DNA of 64,000 nt from Micromonospora craniellae (GCF_014764405.1 NZ_CP061725.1:6696001-6760000); one strand, 5' to 3'; shown: positions 42,521-51,963, counted from the stretch's first letter. The notes: generated by a model not told the origin, from the sequence alone. Made by a program: numbers and translations.

Positions 42521-43941
42521 GATGCGGACCCGAGCGTCGAGTTGCAGGTGCCGCACCGCGGCCGGGAGGCGATCGTCGTGGGTGAAGACGACGATCTGCC
42601 GGTGCTGCGCCACCTGGTGGAGGACCTTGGCCAGGCCGTACACCTTGGTCGGGTCCATGGACTGCACCGGATCGTCGATGACGAGGAACCGGAACGGGCT
42701 GTCGGGCATCATGGCGCGGGGCAGGAAGAGTGCCAGGGCCAGCGAGTGCAACTCGCCCTGGCTCATCACCCCGAGGGCGGAGCAGGGTACGCCGTCCACG
42801 TCGACCGGCAGGTCCACCCGTCGGGTCGGACCGGTGCCGAGGAGCTTGATCACTCCGAGATCGACGTTGCTCTCCTGGCGGAGGGTGTTCCAGATCCCGG
42901 TCGCCTCGGCGGCCACCGGCGCGAGCTTGTCGTTGCGGATCTTCCCGCCGACCTTCTGCAGCCAGGTGACCGCCGCTCGCAGCGCCGCGAACGACTGAGC
43001 GGCCTGTCGGCTGCTCTGCTCGGTACGGGTCCAGGCCCGGATCCGGTCGGCGAGCGGCTGCCACTCGGCCCGCCGACGCTCCAGCTCCTGCCGTGCGGCG
43101 GCCTGGACCGGCTGCAGGGCGTTGACGAGGGCGTCGAACGTCGCGGACGCGGTCGCGGCGATCTTGTGCGGGTCGGACGACCCGATCAGGTCGTCCCAGT
43201 GCTGCCACGCCACGCGGGCGTCGCCGGTGTCCACCCCGTCGGCGCCCAGGTCGAGGGTGAGCACGGGCGGCAGCGTGGGCACCAGACTCCGCAGCGAGCG
43301 ACGCGACTCCCGCCCGATCCGGTGGGCCTCGTCGAGACGCTCGGCCCGCTGGGTGAGCTGGTGCAGCTGCGCCTGTGCCTGCTCGGCCCACGCCTCGTCC
43401 AGGGTGCGACCCCCGCACACCGGACAGGGCTGGCCAGGGTGGCTGTGGTGGTGACGCAGGGCGTCGCCGAGCAGCGCGGCCAGCGCCCGTGCCTGCTCCA
43501 CCGGCGTACCGGCCAGGTCGTCGATCTGCTGTAGCGCGCCCTGGAGCCGCTCGACCTCGTGTACCAGTGCGTCGCGTCGGGGCAGTTCGAGGACGTCGAG
43601 CTGGCGCAGCGGCACCGTGGTGGTGTCGACGCCGGGCTCGTCGGCGGTGGCCAACGCGCCCAGCTCGTCCAGGTCGACGCTCTGGCGACCGAGGGCCTGC
43701 TCGGCCTGACGGGCGCGCGGGTCCGGGTGGGAGGCGAGCGCGGCGCGCAGTTCCGGTAGCGCAGCGGCGGCGAGCTTGCGTCGACCGTCCGTCTCCCGAC
43801 GCGCGGTCTTGAGCAGCGCCTCGATCTCGACGAGCCGGTCGAGGCCGAGGATGCGGTGGAGCGAGTCGTGCATCTCGCTGGGTCGGCCGCTGAGCAGGCC
43901 GCCGAGCTCGGCGGTAGCCGAGACGCACTCGACCCGCTCAC

Positions 43942-43976
43942 TGAAAGCAACGTTAGCACACAACACCGTGAAAGCA
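43942..43976. repeat. Two TGAAAGCA direct repeats at the island junction
   Basis: TGAAAGCA at 43942-43949 and 43969-43976 lie where the GC-rich ATPase sequence changes to AT-richer DNA upstream of the methylase gene. They may belong to its promoter or operator. Confidence 0.35.
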
Positions 43977-44050
43977 GTGTCAAACTGTTTACAGGCATCC
44001 GGATGTGTAGAGTGCTCCCTGAGCAGGATGCTTCAAGTGACAGGACGCCG

Positions 44051-46066
44051 ATGCCTCGACACGCCCAGGTGACCGCCGCCGAGATCTCCCGGCTGGCCGG
44101 AGTCACCCGTGCCACCGTCAGCAACTGGCGTCGGCGTCATCCGGACTTCCCGGCCCCCATCGGTGGCACCGAATCGAGCCCGGCCTACGACCTGGACGCG
44201 GTGCAGATCTGGCTCGCCGCGCGAGGTCAGCTCCCCGCCGCCGCACCCGCCGACGACCTCCGCACCGCGCTCCGGGCCGCCGGGGCGCCAGCCGCCACGG
44301 TCCGACTGCTCCCGCTGGTGCTGGCGGCCGCCCGGATGGACGACGACGACCTGAGGCAACTGGTCGACCTGACCGACCGGCGGCTGCCCAACCGGGCGCA
44401 GCACCTGGTCCAGCCGCATCTCGACGAGGTCCCCGGACTCACCGACCTGACGTACCACCCGGACGAGGCACCGCTGCTGCGCGCGCTGCTGCGCTGCGTC
44501 GCCGACGAGGGAGCACTTCGGACGGCCGACGTGCTCGCGGAAGGCGACCCCGACGGCACCAGCGCCAGCGGCCGGTACGACACGCCCGCGCCGGTGGCCG
44601 CACTGATGGCCGACCTGCTCGGCGAGCCCGGCAAGGCGTACCCGGGGGCCGTCTTCGACCCGGCCTGCGGCACCGGTGGCCTGCTGGTCGCCGCCGCGAA
44701 ACGGGGCGCGCAGCGGCTGTACGGTCAGGATGTCGTGCCCGCTCAGGCAGCGCAGGCAGCGACCCGCCTCGCCCTGCACACGCTCGGAGGCACGGCCCAG
44801 GTCAGCGTCAAGGCCGGCGACAGCATCCGCGCCGACGCGTTCGGCGCCCTGACGGCGGAGGCGGTGCTCTGCGCCCCGCCCTACGGTGACCGCGAGTGGG
44901 GCCACGAGGAGCTGGCCTACGACTCACGGTGGATGTTCGGCCTGCCGCCGAAGATCGAGTCGGAGCTCGCCTGGCTCCAGCACTGCCTCGCGCACCTGGC
45001 GGACGGTGGGCGTGCCGTACTCCTCATGCCTCCGGCCGTCGCCGAACGCGCCTCCGGCCGACGGCTCAGGGCCGAGATGCTCCGCAGCGGCGCGGTGCGC
45101 GCCGTCATCGCCCTCCCGCCCGGCGTCGCGCCGCCCCTGCACGTCGGGCTACACCTGTGGATCCTCGAACGCCCACCGGCCACCTCGCCGCTGCACATCC
45201 TGGTCGTCGACACCGCCACACCGGAACCCGGCCGGTCCGGCCGTTCGCCGGGCAGGCGTGCCCAGCCGGACTGGGCCGAGCTGTGCGAGAGCGTGGTGAC
45301 GGCGTGGCACGACTTCGACCGGCATCCGGACACCTTCGATGCCGTCCCCGGCATCGCCCAGACCGTGGCCGTCATCGACCTGCTCGACGAGACGGTCGAC
45401 CTGACGCCCGCCCGGCACGTCCGGGCCACCCCGGTGCCGTCGATGCCCGACGAACTCGCCGCGATGAGCGACGAGCTGCGCTCCCGCCTGCGGCGGGCCG
45501 CCACCGGGCTGATCACTCTCGGCGGCGCGCAGCCGTGGCCACCCGTCGGCAGCGCTCCCCTGACCTGGCGTACGGCCAGCGTCGCCGACCTGCTGCGCGG
45601 CGGCGCGCTGGAGCTGCTGCGGGCACCAGCCGGGTCGCCCGACGACATCCAGATCCGCCCGGGCGACGTCATCCTGCCCGAACACCCGCACGACGGCACC
45701 GGCGGCGCGCGGGTGGCCGACGCCCGCGACGCCGGCACCCGCCTCGGTCGTCACCTGCACCTGCTGCGGCCCGACCCGGAGCGCCTCGACCCGTGGTTCC
45801 TGGCCGGCTTCCTGGCCGCCGAGGAGAACGTGAACTCCGCGTCGACTGGCACCAGCGTGGTACGCCTCGACCCCCGCCGCCTGCGGGTGCCGCTACTACC
45901 CCCGGCCGAGCAGCAGCGGTACGGACGCGCGTTCCGCCACCTGCACGCCCTGCGTACCGCAGCCGAGATCGCCCACCGCCTCGCCGACGAGACGGCCCGT
46001 ACCCTGGCGGCCGGACTCACCGACGGCGCGCTGCACCCGCCCGACGGCGACCGCACGACATCCTGA
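44051..46066 (+). CDS. N6-adenine DNA methylase with N-terminal HTH
   Basis: A 671-residue protein from ATG 44051. Residues 5-30 form an HTH (AAEISRLAGVTRATVSNWRR). The gamma-type adenine methylase core has SAM motif I FDPACGTGGLLVAAAKRG (about 202) and motif IV CAPPYGD (about 274), with APPY in place of the usual NPPF/Y. The C-terminal third has RPGDVILPEHP-like and FLAGFLAAEENVNSASTGTS segments reminiscent of HsdS target-recognition halves. Such proteins occur next to type I systems in actinobacteria. It precedes hsdM by 49 bp and was probably acquired together with it. Confidence 0.85.
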   Translation: MPRHAQVTAAEISRLAGVTRATVSNWRRRHPDFPAPIGGTESSPAYDLDAVQIWLAARGQLPAAAPADDLRTALRAAGAPAATVRLLPLVLAAARMDDDDLRQLVDLTDRRLPNRAQHLVQPHLDEVPGLTDLTYHPDEAPLLRALLRCVADEGALRTADVLAEGDPDGTSASGRYDTPAPVAALMADLLGEPGKAYPGAVFDPACGTGGLLVAAAKRGAQRLYGQDVVPAQAAQAATRLALHTLGGTAQVSVKAGDSIRADAFGALTAEAVLCAPPYGDREWGHEELAYDSRWMFGLPPKIESELAWLQHCLAHLADGGRAVLLMPPAVAERASGRRLRAEMLRSGAVRAVIALPPGVAPPLHVGLHLWILERPPATSPLHILVVDTATPEPGRSGRSPGRRAQPDWAELCESVVTAWHDFDRHPDTFDAVPGIAQTVAVIDLLDETVDLTPARHVRATPVPSMPDELAAMSDELRSRLRRAATGLITLGGAQPWPPVGSAPLTWRTASVADLLRGGALELLRAPAGSPDDIQIRPGDVILPEHPHDGTGGARVADARDAGTRLGRHLHLLRPDPERLDPWFLAGFLAAEENVNSASTGTSVVRLDPRRLRVPLLPPAEQQRYGRAFRHLHALRTAAEIAHRLADETARTLAAGLTDGALHPPDGDRTTS

Positions 46067-46115
46067 TACCGACCCGTCTCCCCCGGCCCCGGCACGGCTC
46101 CCCGGAAGGAATGCG

Positions 46116-48161
46116 TTGAACAGCAGCAAGCACACCGAACTGGCGAACCACGCCTGGTCGGTCGCCGATCTCCTGCGCGGCGACTACAAGCAGTCCGACT
46201 ACGGCAAGGTGATCCTGCCGTTCACCGTGCTGCGCCGCCTGGAGTGCGTCCTGGAGCCGACCCGCCAGAAGGTGCGCGACACACACGAGAAGTTCGGCGG
46301 CCAGGACATCGACGTGGCCCGCTTCCTGCGTCGTGCCGCCGGCCACAGCTTCTACAACACCAGCGGCTACACCCTGAAGTCGATCGCCAACGACTCCAGC
46401 CAGGCCGCCAAGCACCTGCTCGCCTACATCGGGGCGTTCTCCGAGAACGCGCAGGAGGTGCTGCACCGTTACGAGTTCCCGCAGCAGATCCGCCGGCTCG
46501 ACGGCGCGAACCTGCTCTATCAGGTGGTCGGCCGCTTCGCGGACCTGGACCTGCGGCCGGTGGAGCTGGACGAGCACGGCCAGGTGGTCACGGACGAACG
46601 CGGGCAGCCCCGGGTCGTCGTCTCCAACCACCAGATGGGGTACGTCTTCGAGGAGCTGATCCGACGCTTCGCCGAACAGTCCAACGAGACCGCCGGTGAG
46701 CACTTCACCCCGCGCGAGGTCATCGAGCTGATGGTGAACCTCCTGGTCACTCCGGACGACGACGCGCTGGGCGTGCCCGGTGTCGTGCGTAAGGTGATGG
46801 ATCCGGCCTGCGGCACCGGCGGCATGCTGAGCGCGGCCGAGGAGCACATCACCGCGCTGAACCCGTTGGCGACCGTGCTGGTCTTCGGGCAGGAGTTGAA
46901 TCCGGAGTCCTGGGCGATCTGCCGCTCCGACATGATGATCAAGGGTCAGGACCCGGAGAACATCAAGTTCGGCAACTCGTTCAGCGACGACGGCCACCGG
47001 GGCGAGACCTTCGACTACCTGCTGGCCAACCCGCCCTTCGGGGTGGAGTGGAAAAAGGTCAAGGACGACATCGAGCAGGAGTACGAGACGCTCGGCGACA
47101 GCGGCCGCTTCGGTGCCGGCCTGCCCCGCATCAACGACGGGTCGCTGCTGTTCCTCCAGCACATGATTTCAAAAATGAAACCGGTCACCGCCGACGGCAA
47201 CGGCGGCAGCCGGGTCGCCATCGTCTTCAACGGCTCGCCGCTGTTCACCGGCGCCGCCGAGTCCGGCGAGTCACGCATCCGCCAGTGGATCCTGGAGAAC
47301 GACTGGCTGGAGGGCATCGTCGCGCTGCCCGACCAACTCTTCTACAACACCGGCATCTCCACGTACTTCTGGATCCTCACCAACCGCAAGTTCCCCGACC
47401 ACCGGGGCAAGGTGGTCCTGCTCGACGCCCGCGACCGCTTCGCCAAGATGCGCAAGTCCCTCGGCGACAAGCGCAAGTACCTGACCGCCGACCAGATCGC
47501 CGAGATCACCGACCTCTACACCGAGGCGCTGCACGTCGCCGACGACCCCGAGCACCCGCTGCACCAGAAGGTGAAGGTCTTCGCCAACGAGGACTTCGGC
47601 TACCGCCGGATCACCGTCGAACGCCCCCTCAAGCTCCGCTTCGAGGTCACCGACGACACCCTGACCCAGGTACGCGACGCGAAGCCTCTCCAACGCGCCC
47701 TGGATGTCGACCTGTTCGAGACCGCGTTGAAGCCGCTGGTCGGCCGCTCGTGGCAGACCAAGCGGGCCGCGTGGGACGCGATCCGCTCGGCGATGGCCGA
47801 AGGCGGGGTCCTCTGGCCGACCGGCACCCCCTTCCAGAAGGCACTGCGCGAGCTGGTCGGCGTCCGCGATCCCGACGGTGAGGTCCAGCTCGTCAAGGGC
47901 GATCCCGAGCCCGACTCGGAACTCCGCGACTACGAGAACGTGCCGCTGCACGAGGACGTGGAGGAGTACCTGCGCCGCGAGGTCCTCCCCCACGTCCCCG
48001 ACGCCTGGATCGACCACACCAAAACCAAGATCGGGTACGAGATCCCCTTCACCCGCCACTTCTACGTCTACAAGCCACCGAGGCCGCTCGCCGAGATCGA
48101 CGCCGAGTTGAGGGCGCTCGAAGCCGAAATCCAGGCACTACTGGGCGAGGTGACGAAGTGA
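46116..48161 (+). CDS. hsdM: Type I restriction-modification methyltransferase subunit HsdM
   Basis: A 681-residue HsdM starting at TTG 46116 behind GGAAGG. The N-terminal HsdM_N domain is HAWSVADLLRGDYKQSDYGK and ILPFTVLRRLECVLEPTR. The catalytic core has FTPREVIELMVNLL, motif I MDPACGTGGMLSAA (about 228) and motif IV LLANPPFGVEW (about 306). The C-terminus (ERPLKLRFEV, IPFTRHFYVYKPPRPL, coiled coil) is normal for the long actinobacterial type. It methylates adenine at the site chosen by HsdS; its stop overlaps the HsdS start. No HsdR is encoded in the window. Confidence 0.94.
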   Translation: MNSSKHTELANHAWSVADLLRGDYKQSDYGKVILPFTVLRRLECVLEPTRQKVRDTHEKFGGQDIDVARFLRRAAGHSFYNTSGYTLKSIANDSSQAAKHLLAYIGAFSENAQEVLHRYEFPQQIRRLDGANLLYQVVGRFADLDLRPVELDEHGQVVTDERGQPRVVVSNHQMGYVFEELIRRFAEQSNETAGEHFTPREVIELMVNLLVTPDDDALGVPGVVRKVMDPACGTGGMLSAAEEHITALNPLATVLVFGQELNPESWAICRSDMMIKGQDPENIKFGNSFSDDGHRGETFDYLLANPPFGVEWKKVKDDIEQEYETLGDSGRFGAGLPRINDGSLLFLQHMISKMKPVTADGNGGSRVAIVFNGSPLFTGAAESGESRIRQWILENDWLEGIVALPDQLFYNTGISTYFWILTNRKFPDHRGKVVLLDARDRFAKMRKSLGDKRKYLTADQIAEITDLYTEALHVADDPEHPLHQKVKVFANEDFGYRRITVERPLKLRFEVTDDTLTQVRDAKPLQRALDVDLFETALKPLVGRSWQTKRAAWDAIRSAMAEGGVLWPTGTPFQKALRELVGVRDPDGEVQLVKGDPEPDSELRDYENVPLHEDVEEYLRREVLPHVPDAWIDHTKTKIGYEIPFTRHFYVYKPPRPLAEIDAELRALEAEIQALLGEVTK

Positions 48162-49393
48162 CGCCGGGAGACCGCACCGTGAAACTTCGCTACCTACTCA
48201 AGCCACGAGAAGAGACAGGCCAGCCCCACTTGGAAGTGCTCTCGGTGTATCGAGATCATGGAGTGGTGCCGAAGTCATCCCGCGACGACAATTTCAACAA
48301 GACGCCGGCAGATCTTTCCCGATATCAAGTAGTCAGCCCCGGCGACTTGGTAATCAACAAGATGAAGGCATGGCAAGGCTCCCTTGCCATTTCTCGTTTC
48401 GGCGGAATCGTTAGCCCCGACTATCTCGTCTGCCGAACAGATCCAGGAGTTCACACACCCTACCTTCACTACCTCCTGCGCAGCAGCCAGATGATCGGCG
48501 AGTTCAAGGCCCGATCGAAAGGAATTCGCCCAGCGCAGTGGCGCTTATACTGGGAAGACTTGGCCGACATCTCCATTAAGACACCGAGCCTTGACGAGCA
48601 GCGACGCATCGCCAAATTCCTCGACGCCGAAACTGCCCGCATCGACCGGCTTGACGCGGCCATACGACAGCAGGTAACGGCGCTATCAGAACGGCGACTG
48701 AGGACACTAGACAGCGTGTGGACAGCGAACTCAGCCGCGTTAATGATGCGGCTCGGATACGGGACTCAACTCGTAACGAGCGGTTCGCGTGGCTGGGCGG
48801 ATTTCGTGGGAGACTCCGGGACACTCTTTTTCCGAAGTGCAAACCTCCGCCGGGACAGCCTTCAGCCAAACCTGGCCTCACTCGCCCACGTAAAGCCGCC
48901 ACCTGCCGTCGAAGCAGAGGTGTCTCGGTCGCGGATCAGGCAAGGTGACGTACTGGTGGGAATTACTGGCGCGAACACCGGATGGGTAGCACTTGCCGAC
49001 CATTCGATCGAGGGTGGAAATGTAAGTCAGCACGTCTGCCTGGTCCGCCCATCCAGAGGAGAAATCGACGGGCGGTGGCTTGCCTACCTGATTGCGTCAC
49101 CGACTGTTCAGACGCAGCTACTGGGCAGTCAGTACGGTGGAACCAAGACGCAACTATCCCTGCCCGACGTCCGTGACATCCGCATCCCTATCATAACAAT
49201 TGCAAGACAACGCGAAGCAGCTAATCGGGTTGACGAAATGCTGCGGACGATGGACAGGCAACGTGAACTTCGGAAACAACAGCTTGCTGTGTTGGCCGAA
49301 CGTCGCCAGGCGTTGATCACAGCGGCGGTTACGGGGCAGATTGATGTTGCCACCGCGAACGCGCGCAGTGTTGCGGAAGGTGTTTCGTCATGA
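48158..49393 (+). CDS. hsdS: Type I restriction-modification specificity subunit HsdS
   Basis: A 411-residue HsdS with two target-recognition domains and two conserved spacer helices. TRD1 contains GDLVINKMKAWQGSLAISRF and is followed by EQRRIAKFLDAETARIDRLD. TRD2 contains RIRQGDVLVGITGANTGWVA and is followed by REAANRVDEMLRTMDRQREL. GTG 48158 overlaps the HsdM stop; GTG 48179 (VKLRYLLKPR), with GGGAG upstream, is an equally good start. Base composition is clearly more AT-rich than hsdM, as expected for a variable specificity gene exchanged by recombination. Confidence 0.92.
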   Translation: MTPGDRTVKLRYLLKPREETGQPHLEVLSVYRDHGVVPKSSRDDNFNKTPADLSRYQVVSPGDLVINKMKAWQGSLAISRFGGIVSPDYLVCRTDPGVHTPYLHYLLRSSQMIGEFKARSKGIRPAQWRLYWEDLADISIKTPSLDEQRRIAKFLDAETARIDRLDAAIRQQVTALSERRLRTLDSVWTANSAALMMRLGYGTQLVTSGSRGWADFVGDSGTLFFRSANLRRDSLQPNLASLAHVKPPPAVEAEVSRSRIRQGDVLVGITGANTGWVALADHSIEGGNVSQHVCLVRPSRGEIDGRWLAYLIASPTVQTQLLGSQYGGTKTQLSLPDVRDIRIPIITIARQREAANRVDEMLRTMDRQRELRKQQLAVLAERRQALITAAVTGQIDVATANARSVAEGVSS

Positions 49394-49455
49394 CGATCGA
49401 CCAACCCTCGTGCATACCGTCGCCGTTTGCGGCGAGAGGCGTTGAAGTGTCATGA
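49390..49455 (+). CDS. 21-codon linking ORF between hsdS and the AAA ATPase gene
   Basis: ATG at 49390 overlaps the hsdS stop (ATGA) and its own stop overlaps the AAA start (ATGA). It encodes MTIDQPSCIPSPFAARGVEV plus one residue. hsdR normally starts exactly here, so this may be the stump of an hsdR gene whose body was replaced. Alternatively it is only a translational-coupling relay. Its product is probably not functional. Confidence 0.4.
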   Translation: MTIDQPSCIPSPFAARGVEVS

Positions 49456-50684
49456 CCAGCAAGGCAGCTGACCAGCCAGTTCCGTTCATCCGCCGGGTTC
49501 GGATTGAGAACTACAAGTCGATCGGGCACTGCGATGTGACCCTCGGCCCGTTCAGTGTTCTTCTCGGGCTGAACGCCGCCGGTAAGTCAAACTTCCTCGA
49601 TGCACTACGTTTCGTCCGCGATGCGGTGACCTATGGCGTCAGCCGCTCCGTTGAGACACGCGGCGGCCTGCATGAACTACTACGTCGCACGCCCGAGCCG
49701 ACCGACCACGCCACCATCGCCCTAGAGTTGAGCGTTCCTTCGCCGAACCCTGGCGATGCTCTCTGGCATGCCTGTTATGAGTTGACCATCAGCCACCCAG
49801 ACGCCAGAGAGCACGGCGTGAACGTCCATGTGAGGCGAGAGAAGTGCGTGATCGGCCCGCCTGACGGTCCGCCGCAGGCCCGGTTCGTGGTCCGTGACAT
49901 GGAAGTCGAAGACTCGGTCGAAACCCGCACGCGGCGGCTGACCCGCGGCCCCTATTTGGGCCTGGCCCGTCTCAGTGAGCCATACGCTCAGCTAGGTGAC
50001 GCGTTGAGCCACATGTTCTTCTATGAGCCCGACCTGAGAGTGTTGCGCGATGCTCGCCCGAACACCCGGGCCGGTGTGCTCGGTGAGGACGGCAGTGATG
50101 TCGGCAGTGTGCTGGCTCAACTGGGCACGTGGGAGCGAGACCGGACCTCCGCGTACGCTGCCGCGATTGTGCCGCACCTGACCTCGATCGGGCCGACCTC
50201 GCCCGACGAGAACTACGTGGCAGCCCAGATGACCACCGCGACCGGCTCCGACGACACCGAGCAGCGGTTCCGGGCCGAGTCGATGTCCGAGGGAACCATC
50301 CGGGCGGTCGGCCTGCTCACCGCGCTCTTCCAGCCACCCGCACGGGACGGCCAAATCCCGCTCGTAGCCCTGGAGGAACCGGAACTCGCCCTGCACCCGA
50401 TGGCCGCAGGCGTGGTCTTCGACGCACTGACCGAGGCAAGCACGTGGACGCAGGTCATCGCGACCAGCCAGAGCGCCGAACTCTTCGACCGCAAGGAGGC
50501 TGACCTGTCTGCGGTCCTCGTTGCCGCCGCAGACAACGGCGTGACCACCATCGGCCCCATCGATCCGGTGAGCCGATCCATCGTGTCGGACGGGTTGGCC
50601 ACCATGAGCGACCTGCTGCGCTCGGACCAGTTGCGGCCGGTCAGCACGACGGACGAGCCCGGTGAGGAGTCGGACGCAGGATGA
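49452..50684 (+). CDS. AAA/ABC-type ATPase (AAA_21, OLD-like) of a putative defence pair
   Basis: A 410-residue SMC/ABC-like ATPase. FIRRVRIENYKSIGHCDVTL leads to Walker A LGLNAAGKSNFLDAL (39-46). The signature helix is MSEGTIRAVGLLTAL (about 280) and Walker B VALEEPELALHP (about 305), followed by VIATSQSAELFD (H-loop replaced by SQS). There is no coiled coil. It overlaps the DUF4276 gene (ATGA). Pairs of this ATPase with a Toprim-like partner are organised like OLD-, Gabija- and PARIS-type anti-phage systems, so defence is the leading idea, not proven. Confidence 0.88.
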   Translation: MTSKAADQPVPFIRRVRIENYKSIGHCDVTLGPFSVLLGLNAAGKSNFLDALRFVRDAVTYGVSRSVETRGGLHELLRRTPEPTDHATIALELSVPSPNPGDALWHACYELTISHPDAREHGVNVHVRREKCVIGPPDGPPQARFVVRDMEVEDSVETRTRRLTRGPYLGLARLSEPYAQLGDALSHMFFYEPDLRVLRDARPNTRAGVLGEDGSDVGSVLAQLGTWERDRTSAYAAAIVPHLTSIGPTSPDENYVAAQMTTATGSDDTEQRFRAESMSEGTIRAVGLLTALFQPPARDGQIPLVALEEPELALHPMAAGVVFDALTEASTWTQVIATSQSAELFDRKEADLSAVLVAAADNGVTTIGPIDPVSRSIVSDGLATMSDLLRSDQLRPVSTTDEPGEESDAG

Positions 50685-51295
50685 CGGCCCACCGGGTGAC
50701 CATCGCGTCAGTGGTCGAGGGGGAAGGCGAGCTGACTGCGCTTCCTGTCGTACTGCGGCGGGTGATGTCCGACATGATGATCTGGGATGCGGATATCCAG
50801 CGCCCGTACCTGACCAATCGCAGCAAGTTGGTCAAGCATGGCGGTCTCGAAGCGTCGGTGGAAAGCCTTGCCCGCCGAGTGCCGCAGAGCGCTCCAGGCG
50901 GCATTCTCATCGTCATCGACGCCGACGACGACTGCCCTGCGACGCTTGGACCTGCGCTACTTCAACGGGCACAGGCCGTACGGCCGGATCGGCGAATCGC
51001 CGTGGTTCTCGCAAACAGAGAGTTCGAGGCATGGTTTCTCGCGGCAGCGCCGTCCTTGGCTGGTCGGGCCGGGCTGCCGGAGGGTTTGCCCGTCCCCGAG
51101 GACAGCGAGCGACCACGCGACTGCAAGGGCTGGCTCAGCCACCGCCGGACCGACGGCGGAAGCTACCGGCCTCGAATCGACCAGCCTGCGTTGGCGGACG
51201 CTTTCGACCTGTCGATGGCGCGGCACAACGCGTCCTCCTTCGACAAGTTCTGCCGTGACGTGGCATACCTGGTGACCGGCAAGCGAGTGGAGTAG
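50681..51295 (+). CDS. DUF4276 (Toprim-like) protein, partner of the AAA ATPase
   Basis: A 204-residue DUF4276 protein coupled to the ATPase by an ATGA overlap. The N-terminal ASVVEGEGELTALPVVLRRV carries the acidic E-x-E-x-E motif of Toprim-like nucleases/primases, and GGILIVIDADDDCPATL is the second acidic (DxD) strand. VVLANREFEAWFLAAAPSLA and the C-terminal DKFCRDVAYLVTG are conserved in the family. It would be the catalytic (nuclease or other effector) half of the pair. It lies in the position normally held by hsdR in a type I operon. Confidence 0.85.
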   Translation: MTAHRVTIASVVEGEGELTALPVVLRRVMSDMMIWDADIQRPYLTNRSKLVKHGGLEASVESLARRVPQSAPGGILIVIDADDDCPATLGPALLQRAQAVRPDRRIAVVLANREFEAWFLAAAPSLAGRAGLPEGLPVPEDSERPRDCKGWLSHRRTDGGSYRPRIDQPALADAFDLSMARHNASSFDKFCRDVAYLVTGKRVE

Positions 51296-51435
51296 CTGAA
51301 CGCTCGGTCCGGCTGCCGCCTACACGCCTGGTCAGGCGCACGGGGCTGCGGAAGAGGATTCATGTTGGATAGTGTCTGCCTCGCTACGGCACGTGCAGTA
51401 CGCCGGCATCCCTCGCCGCGCACCGGAAGGACGGC

Positions 51436-51699
51436 ATGGCCAGCATCGAGCAAGTCAAGGCCGAGCTTGCCCAGGCAGCTGAGCAGTGCAACGCGACGAC
51501 GAACCAGATCAGAGCCGCCATCGAGGGCACCGAACAGGTGCTCTCCCGGCTTCGGGCGGTCGCGGCCGGGACCGGACATCCCGCGATCTCCGAGGCGATC
51601 AACCGCGCCGAACAGAGCAAACAGCGGTTGATCGAGGCGGCCACCGTCCTCGCGGGCAGCACCCAGGCCGCCCGGCAATACATCAGCATTCTCGGCTGA
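51436..51699 (+). CDS. Small helical protein, tandem family member A
   Basis: An 87-residue, almost entirely helical protein (MASIEQVKAELAQAAEQCNA, GHPAISEAINRAEQSKQRLI) with Shine-Dalgarno GGAAGGAC. The following two genes encode relatives: they share length or N-terminal organisation, and A and C share an (A)GTG/S-DHP turn followed by AARQYI/SVSAYL near the end. The size recalls WXG100 proteins, but there is no WxG turn. Function unknown; first gene of a four-gene operon. Confidence 0.7.
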   Translation: MASIEQVKAELAQAAEQCNATTNQIRAAIEGTEQVLSRLRAVAAGTGHPAISEAINRAEQSKQRLIEAATVLAGSTQAARQYISILG

Positions 51700-51702
51700 C
51701 CG

Positions 51703-51963
51703 GTGAGCATCGGTGAGATCAAGGCGGCACTCAACGAAGCCAACTACCTGCTTGAGCAGGGCAAGACCAAGATCGCGGGAGTCGGCACGGCCTTGGAAGA
51801 TGTCTCCGCGCTCCTGCTCTCCACCCTGCACGACAGCCAGCGGACCGAGGCCGCGCAGGCACGCAAGGCCATCGCCGACGCGGTACGCGAGGTGAAGTTG
51901 AGTCTACGGGCTATCGCTACCGCTCAAGACAGCGGGAACGGGTACCGGAAAGTGTTGGGATGA
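51703..51963 (+). CDS. Small helical protein, tandem family member B
   Basis: An 86-residue helical protein (MSIGEIKAALNEANYLLEQG, QARKAIADAVREVKLSLRAI), starting at GTG 51703 three bases after the previous stop. It ends GNGYRKVLG, parallel to ARQYISILG of protein A. Members A and B could form a helical heterodimer, as paired ~90-residue helical proteins often do (inference). Overlaps the next gene by four bases. Confidence 0.68.
   Translation: MSIGEIKAALNEANYLLEQGKTKIAGVGTALEDVSALLLSTLHDSQRTEAAQARKAIADAVREVKLSLRAIATAQDSGNGYRKVLG

Larger units (their letters stand above)
40075..43966 (-). pseudogene. SbcC/RecN-like AAA ATPase gene, 5' truncated and split by a transposon
   Basis: The upstream part (42516-43966) reads FSERVECVSATAELGGLLSG, a coiled-coil region with a zinc-hook-like PCPVCGG, and the C-terminal ATPase half: LGVMSQGELHSLALALFLPR (signature) and FLVIDDPVQSMDPTKVYGLA (Walker B), IVVFTHDDRL. 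At VRIVS the frame enters the transposon and resumes at 40521 as RLAHSQVTVTGDKHGDPARR, ending ARTIVERLNPR at 40075. Removing the element and one CTGAC copy restores the reading frame. A further frameshift is near 40260. No Walker A is encoded: the 5' end is missing where the methylase region begins. Confidence 0.85.

Noticed and set aside
48158..49393. Possibility that hsdS is two genes or a pseudogene because of its lower GC
   Set aside because: Frame is continuous with two recognition domains and two spacer helices; low GC is usual for specificity subunits.
51436..51963. WXG100/ESX secretion substrates
   Set aside because: Length fits, but there is no WxG turn, no YxxxD/E tail and no ESX machinery in the window.
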